Positions 8,536 to 16,244 of a DNA stretch of 64,000 nt are shown here, piece after piece; the first letter of the stretch is position 1, and each line of letters starts with the position of its first letter. Location of the stretch: positions 124,001-188,000 of the forward strand of contig JAFVBJ010000002.1 of assembly GCA_017480035.1 (NCBI GenBank), given 5' to 3'. The position numbers and the translations under genes are program-made. Under the pieces are notes generated by a model, which saw nothing but the letters and a program-made list of their open reading frames with translations, was not told where the DNA came from and did not search any database. Source of the DNA: Candidatus Saccharimonadota bacterium. GTDB lineage: Bacteria > Patescibacteriota > Saccharimonadia > Saccharimonadales > Saccharimonadaceae.

Positions 8536-9435
8536 TTAATTTTCTGAACTAAGACAAGGGTTTTTGCGAAAAGCTTGCGCAAAACGAGTGATTGCGGTGA
8601 TATTTTCTTTCGCGATGTTATTTTTCTCCTCGATTTCTTGATACTGTAATTCGCTGTAATATGGTCCGGGTTCATCCGGACGAACATCAGTACTCAAAAA
8701 GAAACAAGCAACTGCATCGTCGGTTAAATTGGCGACGGTGTGGGGCATGATTCTGTGCGAGAGGTCGAGATGAGAATCGGGGCAACAGCGTTTGAATTGG
8801 CGTGCGAGATTGCGAGCGTGATGAAACGACTCAGCGACTTCGCCATGACAAATCCAAACTTTTTCGTCCGCATGGTAAGCATAGTCGCGGAAGGTGGCGG
8901 CGAGATGATTGTAGACACCGTGATTTCCACGAAATTTGCCACCGTCGTAATTGACGGGACCAGTACGTGGGACGTAAATCAGGTTGTTCCAGCGCTTCTC
9001 TTTTGGTTCAACGAAAAAGTGAGCGATGTGATTCGCTAAAAATTGGGTATACGCAAGCAGTTCATCGTGAATGCGAGGCTTCTTATTGATAAAATTAACA
9101 AAAAGCGTGACGAACATTCCTAATCCACCGGAAAAACATGATGTATTGAAAATTAGGATGCGATCTTTAGCATTTAAGCTCTTATCTTTTTCGTCGAGGA
9201 GTTCGGCGACGTCGCTTATTGTGTCATTAATGATTGAAAGTGACGGGGCAGTGCCGACAAAAAGGATAAATTCTTTTCGCTTGAGTAGAGTTCGTACTGG
9301 GGTTTCAAGCTGGTTGATAGTTGCCATAAATGGAATTGCCTCGACACCTAAACGTGATAATTCTTCGCTACCTAGACAGCAGCTATCATCAGTGACGATT
9401 TGGCAATTTTCTTGGGTAAATTTTAGCTCTCCCAT
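8536..9435 (-). CDS. Divergent DegV-like protein (possible fatty-acid binding)
   Basis: 299 residues, close to the usual 280 of DegV proteins, which bind a fatty acid and, in FakB, present it for phosphorylation. Three features match the family. These are an N-terminal IVTDDSCCLGSEELSRLGVEAIPF like the DegV ITDSxADLP start, a central ILIFNTSCFSGGLGMF like the SSxLSGTxxSA ligand loop, and a late MPHTVANLTDDAVACFF like the ligand-pocket HxGPGA segment. The first motif differs (TDDS rather than TDS) and the late HTGPGA is altered, so this is a remote assignment. A GGAGG site lies eight bases before ATG. The gene follows the CACAT-type leader and is monocistronic. Confidence 0.6.
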   Translation of the reverse strand: MGELKFTQENCQIVTDDSCCLGSEELSRLGVEAIPFMATINQLETPVRTLLKRKEFILFVGTAPSLSIINDTISDVAELLDEKDKSLNAKDRILIFNTSCFSGGLGMFVTLFVNFINKKPRIHDELLAYTQFLANHIAHFFVEPKEKRWNNLIYVPRTGPVNYDGGKFRGNHGVYNHLAATFRDYAYHADEKVWICHGEVAESFHHARNLARQFKRCCPDSHLDLSHRIMPHTVANLTDDAVACFFLSTDVRPDEPGPYYSELQYQEIEEKNNIAKENITAITRFAQAFRKNPCLSSEN

Positions 9436-9493
9436 AACTAATTCCTCCTTTTAATGTGCGATTTGAGCGTATAGCTCCTACTCTTTTATTATA
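9436..9493 (-). promoter_or_regulatory. Promoter and structured 5' leader, hairpin + CGCACATTAA
   Basis: The -10 box TATAAT lies at 9488-9493 on the minus strand. A short leader forms hairpin GAGC-TATAC-GCTC (9465-9477), then CGCACATTAA (9451-9460) and AAAGGAGG. The promoter plus first leader bases (9475-9496) match 4106-4127 over 22 bases, while the hairpin sequence itself differs. That suggests conserved structure. Confidence 0.75.
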
Positions 9494-9540
9494 GCACAGA
9501 TTGAGGAAAAAGTCAATATGTTTATGGTTTTTGGCTATTT

Positions 9541-10758
9541 TTAGGAGGTGAATGAGAGACAGGCAAGGCTTTCGATGTGTGGAGTGTGGGGGAAGAAATT
9601 GAAAGCTTCGAGCGAGTTGAGCTTTGCGCCGGAATTTATGAGAAGTTCGAGGTCGCGGACTTGAGTGATAGGATTGCAAGAGAGGTAGATGATTTGTTTT
9701 GGTTTTATCTCAATTAGTTGTTCGATTAGTTTTTTATCGCAGCCGGCGCGAGGCGGGTCGAGAGTAACGATTTCATCCGGTTCGATATAGTCTAGGACGT
9801 CTTCGGATTTGGCGAGAATTGGGGTTGCGGTTGGGATACTTTTACAGTTTGCTTCGAGCTCTTTGAAAGCGGATTTATCGACTTCGACAAGTGTGAGGTT
9901 TCTGTCTCTGGCGACAGAAAGACCGATAGTGCCGACGCCGGAATAGAGGTCAAGGACTTTCTTTGCAGGCGTTTTTTTGATGAGGTCTTTGATGCGAGTG
10001 AGGACGAGTTCATAAGTTTTGAGGTTGATTTGGAAAAAACCATTTGGGGAATAGGTGTAGGTTTGGTCGAGTATTCTATCTTCGAGATTTTTGAAGGTCG
10101 GATGAGGTTTTCGCTTTTCAAAAAGTCCGCCAGAAACTTCGCCATTTTGGTTAGAGCGAAGGAGGAGGCTTTGATAATTTCTGGCTTCGGTGCCGGTTCT
10201 ATTGAGGTCTTCGACGATTTTTTGGGCTGCTTCGAATATTTCTGGTCGTTCAATAGAGCTGTTTTTGATTGGCATTTTGCCGTGTGAACCGCGCGGGTGG
10301 ATTGCGAGTTCGATTTTTTTGGTTTCGAAGTCGTAATAGAGAGAATATTCCATTTTGTTGCGGTAGTGCCAAGTGTTTGGGCTTTGGTGGAATGGAATTT
10401 TTTCGTGCCAGAGATTATGGAAAAGTTCGGTCATGATAGCGGTTTTCTGTTCCGCTTCAAAATCGTCGGTCATGATTTGCCATGGAGAAGTTGCGAGATA
10501 TTGCGCGTCTTTCGGAACGATGCGGGAGCTAGCGGTTTTTTCGAAAGTCTCGGCGATGCCTTCTTCAAAGCTGGATTTTTCTTTGATTTTTAGATAAGAA
10601 AGAACTTTTTCGCCAGGGAGAGTGTTCCAGAGGAAGATTTTCTTTCCGCTTTCGAGCGTGCCAATTCCCTGCCCAGTCGGGGCGAGCTTCTCGATTTTTA
10701 GAGGTATTTCGAGAGAAATTTTTTCGCTGAGATTGCGATTTCGATGTTTTCGTGACAT
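9541..10758 (-). CDS. RNA (uracil-5-)-methyltransferase, RlmD/TrmA family
   Basis: 405 residues. A TRAM-type RNA-binding domain occupies the first about 60 residues (KIEKLAPTGQGIG, GEKV). The SAM-binding motif LDLYSGVGTIGLS lies near 272, LDPPRAGCD near 335, and the catalytic cysteine is in YLSCNP near 362. The family puts m5U into 23S rRNA or tRNA. It lacks an obvious N-terminal CxxxxCxxC iron-sulfur motif like that of RlmD, so the exact target (U747, U1939 or tRNA U54) is open. The -10 box TAAAAT at 10766-10771 ends seven bases before ATG. Confidence 0.9.
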   Translation of the reverse strand: MSRKHRNRNLSEKISLEIPLKIEKLAPTGQGIGTLESGKKIFLWNTLPGEKVLSYLKIKEKSSFEEGIAETFEKTASSRIVPKDAQYLATSPWQIMTDDFEAEQKTAIMTELFHNLWHEKIPFHQSPNTWHYRNKMEYSLYYDFETKKIELAIHPRGSHGKMPIKNSSIERPEIFEAAQKIVEDLNRTGTEARNYQSLLLRSNQNGEVSGGLFEKRKPHPTFKNLEDRILDQTYTYSPNGFFQINLKTYELVLTRIKDLIKKTPAKKVLDLYSGVGTIGLSVARDRNLTLVEVDKSAFKELEANCKSIPTATPILAKSEDVLDYIEPDEIVTLDPPRAGCDKKLIEQLIEIKPKQIIYLSCNPITQVRDLELLINSGAKLNSLEAFNFFPHTPHIESLACLSFTS

Positions 10759-10961
10759 TTTATATATTTTAACATGATTTTTGAAAATTTCAAAATTAGT
10801 GATGGTTTTTGGTTTTGCGGTATGGTTTTGGACGATTTTAACGGGGGTGGAAGGGTGAAAAATGACATTTTATAACAGTTATAGTTATTTGTTTTGCTTT
10901 GTGTTTATGGTTTTCTTCTCTGTTAGAAAACACTTATGCTTGCGTAATAAAATAATTTTGA

Positions 10962-12134
10962 TAGAATGCGGCGCTACGAAGGGAGTTTATGCGAAGAATT
11001 TTTCGGAAAGAATACATTTTGGTTTATATTTCGGTGGCGGTGTTTTTCTATGCTTTGATTTTGAATATCTTTTTTCCTTTGCAAAAAGTTTCGACGAAAA
11101 ATTATAGCTCGGCGAAAACGGAAGAAACGGGACTAAAAGCGGATTTTAAAGAGGCAGTGAATGAAAATGTTTCGGAAGATGTGGCGGGGCTAGGGTTTGG
11201 GTATCTTCTAGGTGAAAAATCGGAGCTTCCGAATGGTGTTGAAGATAAAATGAAAGCGGTAGGATTGGCACATATTATTGTTGTTTCAGGGACGCACCTT
11301 TCGATTATCATCGGAGCGTCGCGGAAAGTTTTTGCGAAAATTTCGCGGTTTGCAGCGCTTTATTTTTCGATTTTTCTTTTGATTTTTTATATTAGGTTGA
11401 TTGGCGTGACGCCATCGATTACACGAGCTTCATTTGTGGCGATTTTGTCGATTTTGGCATGGTTTTTTGGGAGAGAGCAGCGGACTTTTTGGACGATTAT
11501 TTTGACGCTCGGCTTTTGTCTGGCGTACAACCCGTATTATCTGACGAATGTGTCGTTTCAGCTTTCGATGTTGGCGTATTCAGGAGTGGTGATGATTTTG
11601 CCGATTTTGATTCGATATTTTTATGGGCGAGACAAACCGAGATTTTTTGGGTCGACGATTTTATCTTCGTTGTCAGCAATTATCGCGTGTTTGCCAATAC
11701 AATTATATTATTTTGGAACGTTTAATTTGATTTCGCTATTGGCGAACCTGTTGATTTTACCGACGATTCCGTATGCGATGGGATTCACATTCCTGACTGG
11801 AGTGTTTGGAATGGTTCATTTTGATTTTTTAGCAGCAGGACTCGGAAAAATTACGGAATTTATTCTTTCATATCATCTGACAACAATTTCGGAGTTAGAA
11901 AATAGATCGGAATTTATGTTTGAATTCGCAAAGAATAATCCGATTTGGCTGGTTTTTTATGCGATTATCGTGTGGTTAATAATCGTCGCGATACATAAGA
12001 ATGTCAAAATAAGCGAAAGCGATGCCGGAAACCATGATAATTCCCTTGTAGCTCTCGATGAAGGAGAGGATATTATTGCTAAGTCCGTCGAGCGAAATGA
12101 AAGAGGTGAGACACCAAGCGCAAAGCGAAACTAG
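10962..12134 (+). CDS. comEC: ComEC/Rec2 family DNA-uptake channel, short form
   Basis: The coding start is ATG 10989, with GGGAG just upstream and a TAGAAT -10 box before it; the listed range includes that short promoter and leader. 381 residues. The Competence domain is clear: GLAHIIVVSGTHLSIIIG near residue 95, then several membrane segments and NVSFQLSMLAYSGV. ComEC moves single-stranded DNA across the membrane during transformation. The usual C-terminal metallo-beta-lactamase domain (full length 700+ residues) is absent. The last about 45 residues are hydrophilic and are encoded antisense to the 3' part of the convergent membrane-protein gene (11976-12134). Confidence 0.85.
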
Positions 12135-12428
12135 AAGTGCCGAAAAAATTGCGGCTTCGATGATGCGAAGAATACCAAAAATCCCGCCCCGCCCTGAGCG
12201 AAGATAGAGTAGCATCGGTAAACCCAAAACGAGAATAAGAAAAACAATGACTTCGATAACGTTTGTTGGAGCGTTTTTGATGAGTTGATGGATGCCGTCG
12301 ACGATGTTTTTGCCGAATGATTCGTAGACTGAAATGCCAGCAATCACGGCGAGATGAGCCGGACCAACGTGCTTCTTTAGGAAAAAGAAGACGGCGAAGA
12401 GCAGTACTAAAGCTGCAATGATAATCAT
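11976..12428 (-). CDS. Unknown membrane protein (150 aa)
   Basis: I do not recognise this protein. It has four to five hydrophobic segments (residues about 1-20, 50-72, 85-110 and 125-143), short loops and ends MYRDDY. ATG 12428 is chosen over the GTG at 12434 because TATAAT (12435-12440) ends six bases before that ATG, which places the transcription start at or beside it. Its 3' end overlaps comEC by 159 bases on the opposite strand. It is probably an inner-membrane protein. Confidence 0.65.
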   Translation of the reverse strand: MIIIAALVLLFAVFFFLKKHVGPAHLAVIAGISVYESFGKNIVDGIHQLIKNAPTNVIEVIVFLILVLGLPMLLYLRSGRGGIFGILRIIEAAIFSALLVSLCAWCLTSFISLDGLSNNILSFIESYKGIIMVSGIAFAYFDILMYRDDY

Positions 12429-12456
12429 AAGCACATTATAACATATTTTGCATAAA

Positions 12457-12484
12457 AAAGAACCTCGGGGGTTCGAGGTTCTTT
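12457..12484 (-). terminator. Terminator after rimK
   Basis: The minus-strand hairpin GAACCTCG-AACCC-CCGAGGTTC, followed by TTTTTT, lies just after the rimK stop. Confidence 0.88.
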
Positions 12485-12491
12485 GGGAAAT

Positions 12492-13400
12492 TTAAGCGCC
12501 AATGCGGTCTTTGCTGTTTTTGCGGGTCGCGTTGTGCTCGATATATTCGATAATTGGTGCGGCGACGTTGCGACCAGTGACGTGTTCGATGCCGAATCCA
12601 GGCGAAGCATTTACTTCGAGGATTAGTGGTCCACGTTCTGAACGCATCAGGTCGACACCAGCGATATGAAGTCCCATAGCTTTGGCGGCGCGAACGGCGA
12701 TTTTCTTTTCTTCGTCGGTCAATTTGATGGAACGACCTTCGCCACCTTTGTGGAGATTAGAACGGAAATCGTCATCGAGTGATTGGCGTTGCATCGAAGC
12801 AACAACTTTACCGCCGACGACAAACGCACGAATGTCAGTGCCGGCCGATTCTTTGATGTACTCTTGGAGTAAGATGTTGGTACCATCTTCATTGTAGAGG
12901 TAGAAAGCTTGAAGGGCAGATTTAGCAGCTTTTTTCGTGTCAGCGAGGACAACGCCGTTGCCGTGAGTGCCAGTTGCGAGCTTAATAATCATTGGAACGC
13001 CGATATGGTCGAGTAGAGCATCAATATCGGTGGTGTTGCGCGAGACGAATGTGCGCGGAGTGTCGATGCCAGCCTTCGTCAAAATCTGAGCGGCACGCAA
13101 TTTATCGCGAGCGCGAGTGATGGCGATTGAGCTAGAAGTAGTCCAAGTGCCTTGCATTTCGAATTGACGAACAATAGCGCAACCATAGCGAGTCATGTTG
13201 TTTGAGATGCGAGGTAAAATTGCATCAAAACTGCCGAGTTTTTTACCTTTATAAAAAACGTCAGGGTGTTTTTCGTCGAGCGAAATGTAGCAGTTTTTGT
13301 ATTTAATAACGGTAACGTCATGACCGCGAGCCTCAGCTTCTTCGACGAGACGCTTGGTTGAGTAGTTCGCGTTACCGTTAGATAAAATAGCGATCTTCAT
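12492..13400 (-). CDS. rimK: RimK-type ATP-grasp L-glutamate ligase
   Basis: 302 residues, colinear with E. coli RimK (S6--L-glutamate ligase), which adds glutamates to the C-terminus of ribosomal protein S6. Seen: MKIAILS start, YKGKKLGSFDAILPRI, the RARDKLRAAQIL segment, the glycine-rich ATP loop GTHGNGVVL (about 155), QEYIKE, and the metal-binding end LEVNASPGFGIE. It is ten bases downstream of the retropepsin-like gene in one operon. The pair suggests reversible tailoring of S6 or another protein. The product could instead ligate another amino acid, as RimK homologues vary. Confidence 0.93.
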   Translation of the reverse strand: MKIAILSNGNANYSTKRLVEEAEARGHDVTVIKYKNCYISLDEKHPDVFYKGKKLGSFDAILPRISNNMTRYGCAIVRQFEMQGTWTTSSSIAITRARDKLRAAQILTKAGIDTPRTFVSRNTTDIDALLDHIGVPMIIKLATGTHGNGVVLADTKKAAKSALQAFYLYNEDGTNILLQEYIKESAGTDIRAFVVGGKVVASMQRQSLDDDFRSNLHKGGEGRSIKLTDEEKKIAVRAAKAMGLHIAGVDLMRSERGPLILEVNASPGFGIEHVTGRNVAAPIIEYIEHNATRKNSKDRIGA

Positions 13401-13410
13401 AAAACTTTTC

Positions 13411-13941
13411 CTATTTAGACTTTTTCATATATTTTTTGTGGAATTCGTACGGATCTTCGTTTAATTCCTGATTTAGAGGTCGCGTCCTCGGATTTTTTGG
13501 TGGACGTTCAACTTCTGTTTTGCTGACGTCAACCAAGAACTTGCCGGAGATGGTCCTTCGCCCAATCAGAATTGGGAAATTATTTCGACTTCTATCAGCC
13601 AAAGTCAAGGCCGCCTTTACTGTGTGACCGTCGATTTTGATTGGCAGTGTGGTACGGTAACGAATCTGTTCGTTGCCGTTACTGCTTCTAATGACGGATA
13701 CGGTGTATTCTTTACTTTTTAGGACCTCACCAGTATAATAAGGACTTTTTGGCGCGAAAAGTTTAAAGGTCAGGGTTCCATCTTCTTTGACTACGATGTC
13801 CGAAGCCCAGATTGAAGAAGAATCTGCCCCTGTGTCAATCTTTGCGGGAATTCTCTCTAATTTACCAATCGAAACATACTCGGTTGAACCGATCACCCCG
13901 AGATTTTTCGTTCCCTGATTGATTGACGCTATTTGTGCCAT
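13411..13941 (-). CDS. rimB: RimB-like retropepsin-fold protease (ATP-dependent zinc protease family, PF05618)
   Basis: 176 residues. The active-site motif is I-DTGADSSS with D36-T37-G38, and a second half-site NFPILIGRRTI sits near 145. This is the single-domain aspartic-protease fold of the family often annotated ATP-dependent zinc protease. In Pseudomonas RimB acts with RimK on poly-glutamate tails. Here it is the first gene of a two-gene operon with rimK, which supports the same role. The -10 box TATAAT (13948-13953) ends six bases before ATG, so a leaderless mRNA is predicted. Confidence 0.85.
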   Translation of the reverse strand: MAQIASINQGTKNLGVIGSTEYVSIGKLERIPAKIDTGADSSSIWASDIVVKEDGTLTFKLFAPKSPYYTGEVLKSKEYTVSVIRSSNGNEQIRYRTTLPIKIDGHTVKAALTLADRSRNNFPILIGRRTISGKFLVDVSKTEVERPPKNPRTRPLNQELNEDPYEFHKKYMKKSK

Positions 13942-14012
13942 AATTCAATTATATCATATCTGATGAAAAATGTCAATCTGGATAAGCTTATTTTTATGGG
14001 AATTTTGGATAC

Positions 14013-14037
14013 AAAAAACGCCCAAATTTTTTGGGCG
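14013..14037 (-). terminator. Terminator after the 68-aa gene
   Basis: The minus-strand stem CGCCCAAA/TTTGGGCG (14019-14037) is followed by a T-run. Confidence 0.85.
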
Positions 14038-14077
14038 AGATTTGCTAGTTTGCAGAAATTCGCGAGATTGCGGTATT

Positions 14078-14284
14078 CTAAAATGCGTCGATTGTATTTA
14101 CGGTTCTTCCTGAGTAATAATCCTCGACGATTAGTTTAGTACTCAGTTCGGCATTGCGTATTTTATATCTGGCGGTGCCGGAACTGTCTCGGACGACCAT
14201 ATAGGAGCCAAAACCATTCTCGATAGTCATATCGCCATATATAAAAACGCCGCTCCGAAGCAACGCTTCTTTAATTGTGCTCAA
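14078..14284 (-). CDS. Small unknown protein (68 aa), TTG start
   Basis: I do not recognise this protein. The start is placed at TTG 14284 because GGAGG lies five bases upstream and the promoter -10 box TATACT (14308-14313) excludes the longer frame. The product begins MSTIKEALLRSGVFIYGDM, is soluble, and has a beta-rich look (GSYMVVRDSSGTARYKI). It is flanked by its own promoter and terminator, so it is a monocistronic gene. A short upstream hairpin or CACAT motif was not seen here. Confidence 0.55.
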   Translation of the reverse strand: MSTIKEALLRSGVFIYGDMTIENGFGSYMVVRDSSGTARYKIRNAELSTKLIVEDYYSGRTVNTIDAF

Positions 14285-14346
14285 ATGTACCTCCGTTTGT
14301 TTAAAATAGTATAGCACGGTTGGTCTAAAAAAGAAAATACTTAAGG

Positions 14347-14676
14347 TTAAATGCCGAGAGATTTGTCGGAGAGTGCGTCATCGTTGAATGGTTTGCCGAG
14401 TTTTTGAATCATGGTGATTGGAGTTTGGATTTCGTTTAGGTATTCGGTCAAAGCGCGCTCATCGATATTACCGGAATCGGAGAAGGAATAGGTATTTTCG
14501 CGATTGTTTTCTTCGCTGTCGGAGCGAGCCGAAGGGCAGTCAGCTTCAGGAAGCGAGCAATCGAGATAAATATCGCCAGATTTGTGATAAACATAAAGCG
14601 AGACGGTGCTGGTCGCAGCGGCGATTGCAATCGACAGCACGCCGAGGATGATGAGATTTTTTCCGCCTCTATTCAT
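14347..14676 (-). CDS. Membrane-anchored unknown protein (109 aa)
   Basis: I do not recognise this protein. One N-terminal hydrophobic segment (residues 8-29) acts as signal anchor and is followed by an acidic, Ser-rich external part (SARSDSEENNRENTYSF). The cysteine pair DCSLPEADC at about 39-46 could form a disulfide. Its start overlaps the stop of the secreted protein upstream (14669-15211) by eight bases, so they are translationally coupled and may work together at the cell surface. Confidence 0.65.
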   Translation of the reverse strand: MNRGGKNLIILGVLSIAIAAATSTVSLYVYHKSGDIYLDCSLPEADCPSARSDSEENNRENTYSFSDSGNIDERALTEYLNEIQTPITMIQKLGKPFNDDALSDKSLGI

Positions 14677-15211
14677 TTTCGCTCCTTGGGTTGTTACGAA
14701 GATTTTTGACAGTACTTACGTGTTTTTCGATGATGGATTTGAGTTCTTCGACGGATTTTGCAACCTCGGTGCGTTTATTGCGGACAGATTGGAGGCGGTG
14801 ATAGAAAGAATCCGGATTGTTTACGCAATCGATATTTAAGAGCTCTTCAAATTCTTGGCTATAAGAGATGAAAAGCTGGTTAAATTCGGTGCGAGCTTCG
14901 GCGTAATCAGTCTGGGTAGTGTTTAGATCAGAGTTGAATTGATTGTTTTTCAAGAAGCGGACGTTTAGCGGGGTGATGAAATTGTTTGAGATGGTCTGGA
15001 AGGAACTGCCAAGAGAGACGCGAGTGTTTTTGTCGGAATTTTGGACGCGTTTCAGAGATTGCTTGATAGAAGAACATTTTGTGCTGATGGAATCTTGTTT
15101 TTCTTTTGGAGTGGTAGCACTTTCTTCGGCGAAAGTGGAGAAAAACGGCAGCATGGAAAAAGAAAAAACTGCTAAACATGCAAATATAACGAGTTTTTTC
15201 CTCTTTATCAT
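14669..15211 (-). CDS. Secreted coiled-coil unknown protein (180 aa)
   Basis: The start at ATG 15211 is set by TATAAT (15218-15223) six bases upstream; the frame extending to 15376 would run into dnaJ. MIKRKKLVIFACLAVFSFSM opens a signal peptide with a likely cut after FSTFA. The mature part is helical and charged, with heptad-like segments (SLKRVQNSDK, VAKSVEELKSIIEKHVSTV) and a single C (NIDCVN) besides CSSIK. No family was recognised. It overlaps the next small membrane-anchored gene, forming a two-gene surface operon. Confidence 0.7.
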   Translation of the reverse strand: MIKRKKLVIFACLAVFSFSMLPFFSTFAEESATTPKEKQDSISTKCSSIKQSLKRVQNSDKNTRVSLGSSFQTISNNFITPLNVRFLKNNQFNSDLNTTQTDYAEARTEFNQLFISYSQEFEELLNIDCVNNPDSFYHRLQSVRNKRTEVAKSVEELKSIIEKHVSTVKNLRNNPRSENE

Positions 15212-15230
15212 AAAGTTATTATAGCAAAGA

Positions 15231-16160
15231 TTAGTTAAAGAGACCACGTTTTTTCGTGCCGTTTTTGAATTCTTCGAGAATTTCGCGCTGCTTTTTCGAG
15301 AGTTTAGTCGGAGTGTCGACGTAAACTTCGACGATATGCGGACCACGGTCGCCATCAGTACGGAATGGAACGCCATGCCCGCTGAGTTTGAATGGAGTGC
15401 CGGATTGGGTGCCGGCGGGGATTTTCATTGTCACCATACCATCAACCGTTTCGACTTCGATTTCACAACCGAGAGCAGCGTCAACCATTGGGATATGGAC
15501 TTCGGAAAGAATGATGCGTCCATCACGAGTGAGAGTTTTGTGTGGTTTGACGCGGATTTGGACGTAAAGATTGCCTGGTTCGCCACCTTTTTCTGGGGCA
15601 GGTTCGCCACGACCGGCGATACGGATAGCTTGACCATCGTCGATTCCGGCAGGGATTTTAATTTTGATGTCTTTACCATTAACGTTAACAGTCTTTGTCA
15701 CGCCGAAAACAGCTTCTTTGAATTCGATTGTGACGCTGGTTTGGAGGTCGCGACCGCGATTTTGACGTGCGAACGGACGACCATTAAATGTGCCGCCACC
15801 AAACATTGAAGCGAAAATGTCGCCGAGGTCAAAATCTTCGAAATTAACATTCTGGCCATTGAAAGAATATGAATAAGAGGCGCCTTGGCCAAATGGATTG
15901 CCGCCACCAAATGGATTTCCACCACCGCCAGCTCCACCGACACCAGCTTTGCCGAATTGGTCATAATGAGCGCGTTTTTGTTTGTCGGAGAGAACTTCGT
16001 GGGCTTCGTTAACTTCTTTGAATTTTTTCTCGGCTTCTTTGTCTCCAGGATTGCGGTCGGGATGGTATTTTAAAGCGAGCTTTCTATAAGCTTTTTTGAT
16101 TTCATCATCGGAGGCGTTTTTATTTACGCCGAGAATATCATAATAAGATTGTTCTGACAT
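15231..16160 (-). CDS. dnaJ: DnaJ-type co-chaperone without zinc finger (type II)
   Basis: 309 residues. The J-domain (5-70) has the HPD motif in [14 protein letters not shown] Gly/Phe-rich linker (about 74-125) and the two-barrel C-terminal substrate domain follow. The Cys-rich zinc domain of classical DnaJ is missing, so it is the CbpA/DnaJ-type II form that stimulates DnaK ATPase. The promoter has a CIRCE operator (16179-16205) over the -35 region and a TATAAT box at 16168-16173, seven bases before ATG. This gives HrcA-type heat-shock control of a leaderless mRNA. No dnaK, grpE or hrcA is adjacent. Confidence 0.92.
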   Translation of the reverse strand: MSEQSYYDILGVNKNASDDEIKKAYRKLALKYHPDRNPGDKEAEKKFKEVNEAHEVLSDKQKRAHYDQFGKAGVGGAGGGGNPFGGGNPFGQGASYSYSFNGQNVNFEDFDLGDIFASMFGGGTFNGRPFARQNRGRDLQTSVTIEFKEAVFGVTKTVNVNGKDIKIKIPAGIDDGQAIRIAGRGEPAPEKGGEPGNLYVQIRVKPHKTLTRDGRIILSEVHIPMVDAALGCEIEVETVDGMVTMKIPAGTQSGTPFKLSGHGVPFRTDGDRGPHIVEVYVDTPTKLSKKQREILEEFKNGTKKRGLFN

Positions 16161-16167
16161 AATATAT

Positions 16168-16205
16168 ATTATATGCTACTAGCACTCAAAATGCAAGAGT
16201 GCCAA
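16168..16205 (-). promoter_or_regulatory. CIRCE operator and -10 box of dnaJ
   Basis: At 16179-16205 the minus strand reads TTGGCACTC, nine bases, then GAGTGCTAG. This differs from the CIRCE consensus TTAGCACTC-N9-GAGTGCTAA at one base in each arm. It lies directly upstream of the -10 box (16168-16173), where HrcA would block RNA polymerase. Confidence 0.88.
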
Positions 16206-16207
16206 AA

Positions 16208-16237
16208 AATAACCCCGTATCTAGGGGTTATTTTTTG
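16208..16237. terminator. Terminator after ackA
   Basis: The hairpin AATAACCCC/GGGGTTATT has T-runs on both strands. On the minus strand it follows the ackA stop (16245) and lies just outside the dnaJ operator. Confidence 0.87.
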
Positions 16238-16244
16238 AAAGACT

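Noticed and set aside
10862..11107. 81-residue open frame on the plus strand upstream of comEC
   Set aside because: It lies across the comEC promoter and runs out of frame into comEC, without a convincing Shine-Dalgarno site or motif.
13933..14139. 68-residue open frame on the plus strand
   Set aside because: It spans the rimB promoter and the terminator and 3' end of the minus-strand gene at 14078-14284.
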